A DNA stretch of 64,000 bases, taken from contig NZ_BAABBM010000001.1 in NCBI RefSeq assembly GCF_039537965.1, forward strand, positions 1,426,001 to 1,490,000, read 5' to 3'. The notes below the pieces were generated by a model. That model was not told the origin of the DNA. It searched no databases and worked only from the letters and a program-made list of their open reading frames with translations. How positions within the stretch are numbered: the first letter of the stretch is position 1; each line of letters opens with the position of its first letter. The DNA is from Sphingomonas limnosediminicola (GTDB taxonomy: Bacteria > Pseudomonadota > Alphaproteobacteria > Sphingomonadales > Sphingomonadaceae). Shown piece after piece: positions 56,282-64,000 of this stretch. Both the position numbers and the translations under genes were made by a program.

Positions 56282-56863
56282 GTGAGTGACACCGCCGGGG
56301 GTCAAGATGAACCCGCTCGCGAGGACGACATGGCGCGTCGCGTAAGCCGCCTGACGGCCGGCCAACTCGACTGCTTGCGCCTTGTCGGCCAGCACCTCTC
56401 ATCCAAGGAAATCGCGACCGAGCTCAAGATATCTCCGCACACGGTCGACCAGCGTATCCGACAGTCGCTTGCGATCCTGGGCGTCGAACGTCGTGCACAG
56501 GCCGCGCGCCTCGTCGCGCAGTACGCGGCATCCGGCGTAGACCCATATCAACGGTTGATACATCAATCGCCGTACATTCCCGCAGACTCAAAAACCGACC
56601 ACCCAGAAGCCGCGGTCAGTCATCAGATTCGGCACGCTGATCGCGCAGGGAAGGTCGGGGAAGCTGGTTTCCTAACCGAGCAGAGGCCCGTTTCACTCCG
56701 GCCTTCCTTGCAACCGCCGTTCGCTACGAGGAACAACCCGCGGAATGAGATGAGTGTCGGCCAGAGGCTGTTCTGGGTCGTTGCAATTGCGACCGGTGCA
56801 GCATTTTCGGCGGGCATGTATCTCGCCGGACTCGAAAGCCTCGCCAGGCTTCTGAAGAGCTAA
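56282..56863 (+). CDS. membrane-tethered LuxR-type DNA-binding protein
   Basis: 193-residue protein with an unusual layout: a LuxR/FixJ-type helix-turn-helix near the N-terminus (about residues 20-85; RLTAGQLDCLRLVGQHLSSK, EIATELKISPHTVDQRI), a variable linker, and one C-terminal transmembrane segment (about 163-183; FWVVAIATGAAFSAGMYLAG). The DNA-binding part is thus held at the membrane, in N-in orientation. I chose GTG 56282 because AAAGGAGG lies 8 nt upstream; the upstream in-frame ATG lacks one. Such proteins are recurrent in sphingomonads and their role is unclear. Confidence 0.8.
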   Translation: MSDTAGGQDEPAREDDMARRVSRLTAGQLDCLRLVGQHLSSKEIATELKISPHTVDQRIRQSLAILGVERRAQAARLVAQYAASGVDPYQRLIHQSPYIPADSKTDHPEAAVSHQIRHADRAGKVGEAGFLTEQRPVSLRPSLQPPFATRNNPRNEMSVGQRLFWVVAIATGAAFSAGMYLAGLESLARLLKS

Positions 56864-56936
56864 GCGAAACCATACTCCTTCTCACTCCGGCAAGCATATC
56901 CGCGCGATTGTCGTCGCCGCGGGAAGGAGCAGTCAT

Positions 56937-57275
56937 ATGCGCAAGCATCAGATTGAGAACGCCGCTTACGAAGTCGCCACGCAAGTTCGTGCCGTGGAAG
57001 ATTCGATCGACACAACGTTGAGCGAAATTGCCGAGCTGCAGAGCCGGCTGATCCGCGCGAGCTCAATTGCCCATGCCGGCTACGGCACCGCCAATCCGGC
57101 GCTGGTCGAGCTTTCGACGGCACTTAGCAGCATGGTCGCGGCACGCGGAGCCATTGCGGCCTGCCATGCAGAGCTGGCGGACGCCAAGGGCAAGGTGCCT
57201 GGCCTTCGTACGGTCGGATTCGGCGATGAGGATTGTCCTCAGACGGCCCGAGCCAATTTGCGCGTCGTGGCGTGA
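56937..57275 (+). CDS. conserved hypothetical protein, helical
   Basis: 112 residues, good GGAAGGAG upstream of ATG 56937. The predicted long helix (AAYEVATQVRAVEDSIDTTL) and AARGAIAACHAELADAKGK suggest a helical bundle or coiled coil. No membrane segment. Family not recognised; found next to the tethered LuxR gene on the same strand. Confidence 0.65.
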   Translation: MRKHQIENAAYEVATQVRAVEDSIDTTLSEIAELQSRLIRASSIAHAGYGTANPALVELSTALSSMVAARGAIAACHAELADAKGKVPGLRTVGFGDEDCPQTARANLRVVA

Positions 57276-57325
57276 AGCAAGGCATTGACCGGACGCGGGC
57301 GCCGATGTTCGGTTGAGGACTTGTA

Positions 57326-57760
57326 ATGGCCCCAAACCTCTTCCGACTCCTGCTTGCGCTCGTTGCGATTTACGCGTTCCTGCGCGGAAGCCGTGACGAG
57401 CGTATCGTGGCGCTCATCTGCGTCGCGGGCGCATTGACCACGCATCTCGTCATTTCGCCGCTTTCGCAGCGGTTCGAAGGCGTCGAGACGCCGGTGATGT
57501 TGGTCGATATTGCAGTGTTCGCCGGATTTCTGCTGGTGGCCCTGCGCTCCGACCGCTTCTGGCCATTGTGGGTCGCGGGCCTCCAGCTGACGACCATGCT
57601 GGGCCATGTGCTGAAGGCAATCGACAGCGAGTTGCTACCGCGCGCCTACGGGGCCGCGCTCAATTTCTGGGCCTATCCCATCGTGCTGATCCTGGCGATC
57701 GGCACGTGGCGTCGGCATCGCCGTCTGAACGAAGAGCATCGGCGGGCGATCAGCGTCTAA
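57326..57760 (+). CDS. conserved hypothetical membrane protein
   Basis: 144-residue integral membrane protein with four or five helices (LLLALVAIYAFL, VALICVAGALTTHLVI, MLVDIAVFAGFLLVAL, FWAYPIVLILAIGTW). A basic C-terminal tail lies in the cytoplasm. No family recognised. Confidence 0.6.
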   Translation: MAPNLFRLLLALVAIYAFLRGSRDERIVALICVAGALTTHLVISPLSQRFEGVETPVMLVDIAVFAGFLLVALRSDRFWPLWVAGLQLTTMLGHVLKAIDSELLPRAYGAALNFWAYPIVLILAIGTWRRHRRLNEEHRRAISV

Positions 57761-57800
57761 GCCGGTTGCACCTCGCGCGCGACGCCCCCAATGGGGACGA

Positions 57801-58544
57801 ATGTCGCGGCGCAAGAAATCGCACCAGAGCCATGGAACCCCGAACCGGCCCCGCCTGTGGGGCAAGCACGCGGTCACAGCCGCGCTCGACAATCCCGATC
57901 GCAAGGTCCTTCGCGCCTGGGCGACGCGCGATGCCGCAGGGGTCATGCAATTTCCGAAGGACGTCGCCGTCACGCTGGCGGACGTTGCCGACCTTGGCCG
58001 CCTCGTTCCGCATGACGCGCCGCATCAAGGCGTAGTCATCGAGGTCGAACCGCTGGAAGAAGCATGGCTCGACGAAGTCCTCCAACCTGGCGAGGAGAAG
58101 GCGGTGCTCCTCGTCCTCGACCAGGTTACCGATCCGCATAATGTCGGCGCCATCCTTCGCTCGGCGGCAGCATTCGGCGCGGTCGGGATCGTCACGCAGG
58201 ACCGTCACTCGCCGCCGGAAAGCGGCGTCGTCGCCAAGGCGGCATCTGGAGCGCTCGAGCGGGTGCCCTGGGTGCGCGTCGTCAATCTCGCCCGCGCGCT
58301 GGAGGAGATCGGCGAAGCGGGTTTCTGGCGGATCGGCCTGGCGGGCGACGCCAGCACCGATCTAAAGGACGCATTGGGGCCGCCCCGCGTCGCGCTCGTA
58401 CTGGGCGCCGAGGGCGCTGGCCTGAGGCAAAACACGCGCGAGCACTGCGATGCTCTGGCCCGCCTGCCGATCACCAACGCCATCGAAAGCCTCAATGTTT
58501 CGAACGCTGCGGCTATCGCGCTCTACGCCGCAAGCGTGTCCTGA
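57801..58544 (+). CDS. rlmB: 23S rRNA (guanosine-2'-O-) methyltransferase RlmB
   Basis: SpoU-class SPOUT methyltransferase of 247 residues. A substrate-binding N-terminal domain (LWGKHAVTAALDNPDRKV) precedes the knotted catalytic domain with LDQVTDPHNVGAILRSAAAFGA, LVLGAEGAGLR and LPITNAIESLNVSNAAAIALY. The stop overlaps the next ATG (TGATG). Confidence 0.92.
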   Translation: MSRRKKSHQSHGTPNRPRLWGKHAVTAALDNPDRKVLRAWATRDAAGVMQFPKDVAVTLADVADLGRLVPHDAPHQGVVIEVEPLEEAWLDEVLQPGEEKAVLLVLDQVTDPHNVGAILRSAAAFGAVGIVTQDRHSPPESGVVAKAASGALERVPWVRVVNLARALEEIGEAGFWRIGLAGDASTDLKDALGPPRVALVLGAEGAGLRQNTREHCDALARLPITNAIESLNVSNAAAIALYAASVS

Positions 58545-59161
58545 TGGTTCGCACTGCCGGCAGCATCCGTGAACATGTCGAGGCGCTGGCGAAGCGCGAA
58601 CCGGCTTTTGCTGGCGTGATTGCGAAGCATGGCGTTCCCGAACCTCGGACAAGCGACCGCGGCGCACAGACCTTGCTCCGCACTATCGTCGGCCAGCAAG
58701 TCAGTGTCGCCGCGGCCCGCTCAATGTGGGCTAAACTGGAAGCGGCGTTCGGATCGCCGCCGGATCTTGAGCGGCTGCTCGCAGCGACCGACGAGGAACT
58801 CCGCGCCGCCGGCATGTCGCGCCAGAAGTCGGGCTATATCCGCAGCCTCGCGGGGCTGGTGCTTTCCGGGGAACTTGATCTCGAGAACCTGCCGCAGGAC
58901 GACGAGGAGGCGATCGCGCTGCTGACCAAGATCAAAGGCATCGGCCGCTGGTCGGCGGAAATCTACCTGCTCTTCGCCGAGGGCCGGGCGGACGTCTTTC
59001 CCGCTGGCGACCTCGCCGTGCTGATCGAGCTAGGCCGGTTGATGGGCCTGCCCGAGAAGCCGAGCGAGAAGCAGCTGCGCGAGATGGCGGAGCAATGGCG
59101 CCCCTATCGCGGGGCCGCCGCGGTGCTCGCCTGGCACAGCTACAATAGCGACGTGCTCTAG
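58544..59161 (+). CDS. DNA-3-methyladenine glycosylase II family
   Basis: HhH-GPD base-excision glycosylase of 205 residues removing alkylated bases. TLLRTIVGQQVSVAAARSMW and the hairpin LLTKIKGIGRWSAEIYLLFA precede the catalytic Asp in PAGDLAVL. It lacks the N-terminal extension of E. coli AlkA. Shares CTAG with the convergent gene. Confidence 0.9.
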   Translation: MVRTAGSIREHVEALAKREPAFAGVIAKHGVPEPRTSDRGAQTLLRTIVGQQVSVAAARSMWAKLEAAFGSPPDLERLLAATDEELRAAGMSRQKSGYIRSLAGLVLSGELDLENLPQDDEEAIALLTKIKGIGRWSAEIYLLFAEGRADVFPAGDLAVLIELGRLMGLPEKPSEKQLREMAEQWRPYRGAAAVLAWHSYNSDVL

Positions 59162-60390
59162 CGGCGGACGCCGCCGGGCAGAAGCCGAGCGCCGAGACCG
59201 CGGAACAGGCGCGGACCAAGATCGAGCCGGAACGGCGCCAGCTTCTCGCCATTCCCCTCACGGCCGACCAGGTAGCTGAGCGACGTTTGCGCGTCGTTCG
59301 ACGCGGCCGAATATAGGACGTTGAAGGCGATCAGAGGCACGAATACCTGCCGCTCGCCGGCGTCGATCGCCTGGATATTGGCGCGCGGGGTGACAACCTG
59401 CGTGCGGAAGATCAGGTGCTTGAGCGGCAGGATGCTGTCGATCCGCTCGCCTTGGCCCACCGGTTCAGCAAAGAAACGCGCGATGGCCTGGTCCTGCGAC
59501 GGGCCGGCGTTGAACACGTTCGCTTCGATGAGGATCGAGCGTGCAGGCCCATTGCCCGAATTGAAAACGTCGAGCTCGAACTCGAACGTCACTGTGTCGT
59601 CGGTGACGATGCAACGCAGTGGAACCATGCTGAGCTCGAGCCACGGGCGCAGGCGGGTCGAAACGACTCCCAGCGAGGCCGGCGATGTCGGCCTGGGCTG
59701 CGGAAGGGGTTGCGGCGCCGGCGCAGGTTTGGGTTGAACGGCCGCCGGGGCCGGACGCGGGGCCGGTGGTATCGAAGGCGCCTTGGGCTCCGGCGCGACG
59801 AACAGGTCGATCGGGGCGCCACCGGCCAGCGCTGGACGCGAACGGCTGCGGTAGAAGAGGAAAGCTCCGCCCGCGCCTAGCGCCAGAGCAGCAAGCAGCC
59901 ACGGAAGAAACTTCAGGCCTCCGCTACGGGAACTGCTGGCCTCCGGCTCCGGTGCAAATGTCGACGGCGCGGTCGCCAAGGGCGTTGATGTGGCGGGCGG
60001 CAATCCGGGTGAGATCGTCGGGGCCGGCAGCGGTTGCTCGATCGGCGTCGAAGCACGCGGCACGGTCGCTTGGGCGGTCTGTGTAGAAGGAGCGGCGCGC
60101 TCCTCTGCCGGAGTCGCGCGGCGAGCGGGTCGAGCCGTCTCCGTTGCTGCTTCCGGCGAACGTGCGGCGGGCGGTGGCGTCGTACGCGCGGGCGTTCCGG
60201 TGGCGGGCTGATCGGCGGGTCGGGTGACCGTTCCGGGCAAGCTGAAGTTCTGGAGCTCGCGCGGGCCGACGGCGTCGGTTGCGGGCGTGTTGGAGGTCGA
60301 CGAAGGCGTTTCCTGCGCAGCCGCAATCGCGGGCTGGATCAGCAGCCCGGCAGCCCAAATTGCAATCGACAAGCGCCAGGCGCCCCGCAT
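59158..60390 (-). CDS. signal-peptide-bearing membrane protein with conserved C-terminal domain
   Basis: 410 residues from ATG 60390 (GGGGAGA upstream). Signal peptide MRGAWRLSIAIWAAGLLIQPAIAAA, Pro/Thr/Ala-rich region, one transmembrane helix (about 181-200; LPWLLAALALGAGGAFLFY), proline-rich linker and a beta-rich C-terminal domain (RPWLELSMVPLRCIVTDDTVTFEFELDVFNSGNGPARSI). That last domain resembles a family of proteobacterial hypothetical proteins. Function unknown. Confidence 0.65.
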   Translation of the reverse strand: MRGAWRLSIAIWAAGLLIQPAIAAAQETPSSTSNTPATDAVGPRELQNFSLPGTVTRPADQPATGTPARTTPPPAARSPEAATETARPARRATPAEERAAPSTQTAQATVPRASTPIEQPLPAPTISPGLPPATSTPLATAPSTFAPEPEASSSRSGGLKFLPWLLAALALGAGGAFLFYRSRSRPALAGGAPIDLFVAPEPKAPSIPPAPRPAPAAVQPKPAPAPQPLPQPRPTSPASLGVVSTRLRPWLELSMVPLRCIVTDDTVTFEFELDVFNSGNGPARSILIEANVFNAGPSQDQAIARFFAEPVGQGERIDSILPLKHLIFRTQVVTPRANIQAIDAGERQVFVPLIAFNVLYSAASNDAQTSLSYLVGREGNGEKLAPFRLDLGPRLFRGLGARLLPGGVRR

Positions 60391-60508
60391 TCTCTCCCCG
60401 TCTCTGTTCGTGAATCGCGCCAAATAGCCGCGGCGCGACAGGCACATGCCCGCCGAACGCTTCTCTTTCAAGCAGATGTCGGATGAACCGCGTCGAAACC
60501 CGGCCCGT

Positions 60509-61201
60509 TTACCGGGCGTCGACCAGCACCAATTCGGCATCTTCCAGCGCCTCGATCGCGAGGTTGCTCTCGCCGGTGATCGCGACTCCGTCGCGCGGAC
60601 CCGCCTCGACCCCGTTGACGCGAACGCGGCCGCTCGGAACCAGATAGAGGTGCCGGTCCGGCTGGGCGTCGATTGCAATCGAATTGCCGGCTTTGACCGT
60701 CGCGCCGAGGATCCGCGCGTCGGCGTTGATGGTGAGCACGCCGTCGTCCGGACGGCCGCTCGCCAGCAGCTGGAACGCGCCTTCGCGAGAGTCTTTCGGA
60801 AAGGGCATCGCACCCCAGCCCGGCTGCGCCGACGGCTTGTCGGTTTCGATCCAGATCTGGAAAAGCGTCGTCTCTTCATCCTCGAGATTATATTCGGCGT
60901 GGGTGACGCCCGTGCCCGCGCTCATCACCTGAACGTCGCCGGCGCCGGTGCGGCCCTTGTTGCCCATCGAATCCTGATGCGTGATCGCGCCGGTGCGGAC
61001 GTAGGTAACGATTTCCATGTCACGATGGGGATGCGGCGGAAAGCCACTCTTCGCCGCGATCTGGTCGTCATTCCACACGCGGATCTTGCCCCAGCCCATG
61101 CGGCGCGGGTCATGATAGCTCGCGAACGAGAAATGGTGGCGGGCGTTCAGCCACCCGTGGTCGGCGTGGCCGAGGCTATCGAATTTTCGGATGTCGATCA
61201 T
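60509..61201 (-). CDS. pirin family protein
   Basis: Bicupin of 230 residues, YhhW/quercetinase-like. Metal ligands are in FPPHPHRDMEIVTYV and GTGVTHAEYN (His-x-His, Glu, His). I take ATG 61201 (MIDIRKFDSLGHADHGWL), the usual family start. Function in bacteria uncertain. Confidence 0.9.
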   Translation of the reverse strand: MIDIRKFDSLGHADHGWLNARHHFSFASYHDPRRMGWGKIRVWNDDQIAAKSGFPPHPHRDMEIVTYVRTGAITHQDSMGNKGRTGAGDVQVMSAGTGVTHAEYNLEDEETTLFQIWIETDKPSAQPGWGAMPFPKDSREGAFQLLASGRPDDGVLTINADARILGATVKAGNSIAIDAQPDRHLYLVPSGRVRVNGVEAGPRDGVAITGESNLAIEALEDAELVLVDAR

Positions 61202-61239
61202 GGCAGGGAAATGGGACAGCGGCGTTGGTCGCTCAAGTG

Positions 61240-62811
61240 TCAGCGATGTAACTGTCCGCAAGGCTGAGTTGCACTCGATGATGCATCGACTTGCGAGGGA
61301 GCCGAGGAAGCGTGGAGCAAATATTGCTCAGCGGCCCGCCCGAGGTCGGCAATGTCGATAACGGGAGCAACGCTTTCGATAAAGGCATCGTGCCCTCTAA
61401 CCACCATGAACGCGTCATCGTTGTGATTGCCTCCCCGGCCGGTAGCGAGGGTCACTTCGATTTCGCCGATGTCAGGCGACCAAACTCGATCGCCAGGTGC
61501 ATCGGGTGCCCATTGTAGAATGAGGTCGGGTAGGAAATCCCGTCGTGAGCCCGGCAATGCCTCATCGACATCGATGATCTTCTCGATGAGGCGTTCGCCT
61601 GTCGCGGGCAGCTTCAGTTCCAGCAAGCGGTCCTTCAACCATTCGACGTAACTCACCAGTTCCGGGCTGCCGGGTTGGAAGAAACCCATTGCTTCCCGAC
61701 CGATGACGTTCAAGCGGATCAGGCCTTCGCCGCCGCTAAGAATTGGAAAAGATGGCGTCGAATCCCACCTTCGCCTTGCGGTCAAAGCCCGATTCACCAC
61801 CACGTCCTGAACGCGTTCCCCCAACATGCTCGCGGCGCGATATTGCAGCGTCGGCGGAAGCGCGTTGCGCAGGAATGCCATGACATTCAAAGCGGCAGCC
61901 TTGCTGTCCTCTGCGAACGGCTTTCCAAGATAGAGCTTGTTCAGCCGGGACAGGATTTCGGTCAGAAAATGATCCTGCGCGCGATTGGGCTCCATGCCGT
62001 GAAGCGCGAAGACGATCAGCGACGTCTCACTGCCCGCGTCGTCCAAAGCCGCGAGCACCCGACCCAACTGGCGGTCGGTTTCCTCGTAAACGGCGAGTAT
62101 GGCGTCGGGTGATGCAGCGGAGGCGAAATCGCCTTCGACCGGCCACAGGTTGTGCCCCGCGCGATGAGCTTCATACCAACCGGTGACGAACAGACCCCAC
62201 GGCCTTTGCATCAAGTGTAACGTCGCGTCAGCTTTCGCACGGACGGCGGCGATCAGTTGATCGCGAATTGCTGCGCACTGCGCCGCCGTCTTGGCGACAG
62301 GGACCTCGGGCCCGATCGGTCGACGGCCGAACCGCCGCCGCAAATCCTTGAGTACCTGCGGGTCCGACGATTTGGCCTCGCCAGAACTTTGATAGGACCA
62401 ATTGGTGATTTGCAGACAGGGCGCGCGCTCGTCGTGAAGCGCGTGGGCTATATCGAAAGCAATCGTCGGGATCCCAGCCTCGGCCACCCGGTGCCAAAAG
62501 GGCTGGCAATCAAATTGCATCGACCAGCGCGGATCGCTTACCCGGCGATAGCAGGTGTTGGCTGACGACCATTGAAAGGGGAAATACTGGCCGTGGCGCC
62601 CGGGAGGCGTGCCACTGGAGAAAGTCGGCCACACGCTCGCCGAAAGAAAGCGGGCCGGCGTCTCAAGTTTGCGCAGCTCGCCACGTTCCAGCAGCGAGGC
62701 GAGGGTGGGCAGCTTACCGATATTGTCCAGTATGAACGGCAAGCTCACGGCGTCGAGGCCGATCATCATCAGCCTTGGCGCGGCCTGTCTATCCTCTTTC
62801 AAATGAGACAT
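61240..62811 (-). CDS. alkaline phosphatase superfamily hydrolase
   Basis: 523-residue protein of the type I phosphodiesterase/nucleotide pyrophosphatase class (no signal peptide, so cytoplasmic). Metal-binding Asp in MMIGLDAVS, nucleophile Thr in WPTFSSGTPPGRHG, then EAHRAGHN and ALHGM, and a late GRGGNHND carrying the last His. Substrate unknown. It is divergent from a UPF0104 protein, an arrangement that hints at lipid- or polysaccharide-related work (inference). Confidence 0.8.
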   Translation of the reverse strand: MSHLKEDRQAAPRLMMIGLDAVSLPFILDNIGKLPTLASLLERGELRKLETPARFLSASVWPTFSSGTPPGRHGQYFPFQWSSANTCYRRVSDPRWSMQFDCQPFWHRVAEAGIPTIAFDIAHALHDERAPCLQITNWSYQSSGEAKSSDPQVLKDLRRRFGRRPIGPEVPVAKTAAQCAAIRDQLIAAVRAKADATLHLMQRPWGLFVTGWYEAHRAGHNLWPVEGDFASAASPDAILAVYEETDRQLGRVLAALDDAGSETSLIVFALHGMEPNRAQDHFLTEILSRLNKLYLGKPFAEDSKAAALNVMAFLRNALPPTLQYRAASMLGERVQDVVVNRALTARRRWDSTPSFPILSGGEGLIRLNVIGREAMGFFQPGSPELVSYVEWLKDRLLELKLPATGERLIEKIIDVDEALPGSRRDFLPDLILQWAPDAPGDRVWSPDIGEIEVTLATGRGGNHNDDAFMVVRGHDAFIESVAPVIDIADLGRAAEQYLLHASSAPSQVDASSSATQPCGQLHR

Positions 62812-62898
62812 ATGTGGCCGTTGCCCCTACCGCTAAGCGAGCAGTTTCAGCGCCTGTGATACAGCTTTACGCGAACAAATTCTCGCAAGGATTGAAGC

Positions 62899-63861
62899 GT
62901 GAGAGTGCGTAAGTGGGACACCCGCGGCCTGCTGAAGCTCGCGATCAAGTGCGTCGTGACGGCTGGATTGCTATGGGCTGCGTTCCGCAGCGTTGACGTC
63001 GGCGCCGTCTCGAAGCTGCTCTCGGGACTGGACCCTGTCGCGGCAGCTTCGGCACTCGCCCTCACCGCACTGATCGTTGTCTCCGACGCAATGCTTCTTG
63101 AAGGTATCCTGCGAAATTTCGAGCGCCGGATCCCGTTCGGGACGGCGCTTATCTACAGCCTCGTCGGCTGGTTCTTCAGCAATGTCGCGCCTTCGACGGT
63201 CGGGGGAGACATATTCCGCGCGGTGCAATTATCGCGGGCGGGCACAACCATCGCGACCGCCGTCCGCGTCATCGTCTCGATGAGGCTGCTTTCATTCACG
63301 AGCCTCGTTGCAGTCATGCTTATAGGCTTTCCAATCGCGATTGGCCGACTTGAGAACCATCGTGACGTCGTGCTCCTCGCAACGGTGTTAGCGGCGGCGT
63401 TGGGAGCTGTGCTTGCCTTGGCCTGCTTTCGGCCGAGGCAATGGCCCGAACGATGGTCGCTCGTGCGCAAGTTTCGCACGCTCTCAGACGATTTCCAGAG
63501 GCTGCTCGCCCCGAGCTTGCGCAGCGGCATATTGTGGTTGGCTGCGCTCGCTCAGCATGGGTTGCGAGTTGGCATTTTGGCCTGCCTCGCCGCAGGCCTG
63601 GGCCTGCACATCCCGCTGGCGACTCTGTTCGCGCTGGTCCCTGCAGCACTGCTCATCGCAATGGTGCCAATCTCCTTTGGGGGATGGGGCGTTCGCGAAG
63701 TCACATTCGTTTATCTGCTAGGGGCAGCGGGCAACGACGCAGAATCCGCACTTTCGCTGTCGATTGCGTTCGGCGTCTTGCGCTTGGTGGTGGGCCTGGC
63801 TGGCGGAGTGACCTGGACGCTGGTCAGCACCCATCATTATCGCGTCGATACGCCCACCTGA
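62899..63861 (+). CDS. lysylphosphatidylglycerol-synthase-like (UPF0104) flippase-type membrane protein
   Basis: 320 residues and about eight helices. The pattern VSKLLSGLDPVAAASALALTALIV, FSNVAPSTVGGDIFRAV, and PISFGGWGVREVTFVYLLG is that of the MprF N-terminal/UPF0104 (AglD2) fold. It lacks the aminoacyltransferase domain, so only the membrane part is present; it probably moves a lipid-linked substrate. GTG start. Its end overlaps the convergent aldo/keto reductase by 25 bp. Confidence 0.8.
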   Translation: MRVRKWDTRGLLKLAIKCVVTAGLLWAAFRSVDVGAVSKLLSGLDPVAAASALALTALIVVSDAMLLEGILRNFERRIPFGTALIYSLVGWFFSNVAPSTVGGDIFRAVQLSRAGTTIATAVRVIVSMRLLSFTSLVAVMLIGFPIAIGRLENHRDVVLLATVLAAALGAVLALACFRPRQWPERWSLVRKFRTLSDDFQRLLAPSLRSGILWLAALAQHGLRVGILACLAAGLGLHIPLATLFALVPAALLIAMVPISFGGWGVREVTFVYLLGAAGNDAESALSLSIAFGVLRLVVGLAGGVTWTLVSTHHYRVDTPT

Positions 63862-64000
63862 TCTCGCCACAGCTGGTCCAACCGTTCCAGCACTGAGTCG
63901 GGAAGCGGGGGCGCCAACGCAGCGGCAATGTTCTGCCGGAGATGAGCCGCGTTACCGGTCCCTGTCAGGACGACATCGATCCCATCTTGATGGCGGCAAT
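63837..64000 (-). CDS. aldo/keto reductase family, C-terminal part (truncated by window)
   Basis: Frame open from the right edge to TAA 63837-63839, encoding the last 53 residues. The end resembles aldo/keto reductases: IDVVLTGTGNAAHLRQNI and PPLPDSVLERLDQLWRD. The start and catalytic Tyr lie beyond the window. Confidence 0.65.
   Translation of the reverse strand, partial: CRHQDGIDVVLTGTGNAAHLRQNIAAALAPPLPDSVLERLDQLWRDQVGVSTR

Overview
The window is a gene-dense, high-GC chromosomal segment of an alphaproteobacterium, most likely a member of the Sphingomonadales. The evidence is a serine palmitoyltransferase with its own acyl carrier protein, a DUF3035 lipoprotein after lspA, a CtrA-type DNA-binding protein, a membrane-tethered LuxR-type regulator, and several envelope proteins with long proline runs. 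I see no transposase, integrase, phage gene or CRISPR array.

Layout. 0-12 kb is an envelope and lipid region: a truncated sulfotransferase, an outer-membrane barrel, obgE, a putative sphingolipid operon (reductase-ACP-Spt), a hybrid histidine kinase, a Tam41-like nucleotidyltransferase paired with a lipid kinase, and lptF-lptG. 12-18 kb holds a J-like membrane protein, a GST, and an unusual set made of an ECF sigma factor, a VWA lipoprotein and a proline-rich membrane protein. 18-20 kb is rpoA-rpsK-rpsM. 20-27 kb runs ribF-ileS-lspA-DUF3035, then a receiver-less CtrA-like regulator and sseA. 27-33 kb holds queF, a PanE-like reductase, an OPT transporter and uncharacterised envelope proteins. 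33-41 kb carries proteostasis and metal or cofactor genes (degP, hflK-hflC, mrp, pmbA, ubiA). 41-51 kb has rsmE-gshA-pip, a POT transporter, a penicillin-acylase-family hydrolase, and the NHEJ pair ligD-ku. 51-56 kb is a tryptophan operon trpD-trpCF-trpB-trpA, preceded by a short leader peptide with tandem Trp codons and a terminator hairpin. 56-64 kb has two tRNA genes, the tethered LuxR protein, rlmB, a 3-methyladenine glycosylase, a pirin, a phosphatase-superfamily protein, a UPF0104-type membrane protein and a truncated aldo/keto reductase.

The most interesting items are: (i) the ECF sigma / VWA lipoprotein / membrane protein set, in which two non-receptor proteins carry a segment resembling the TonB box of sphingomonad TonB-dependent receptors; (ii) the trp leader/attenuator in front of an operon that contains a TrpC-TrpF fusion; (iii) the Tam41-like nucleotidyltransferase next to a diacylglycerol-kinase-family gene; (iv) the reductase-ACP-Spt sphingolipid operon; and (v) a CtrA-like DNA-binding domain without a receiver, next to a near-consensus CtrA box. 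Many starts were moved from the longest open frame on the basis of family alignment, overlaps or Shine-Dalgarno sequences. All functional statements come from motif reading, with no database search.
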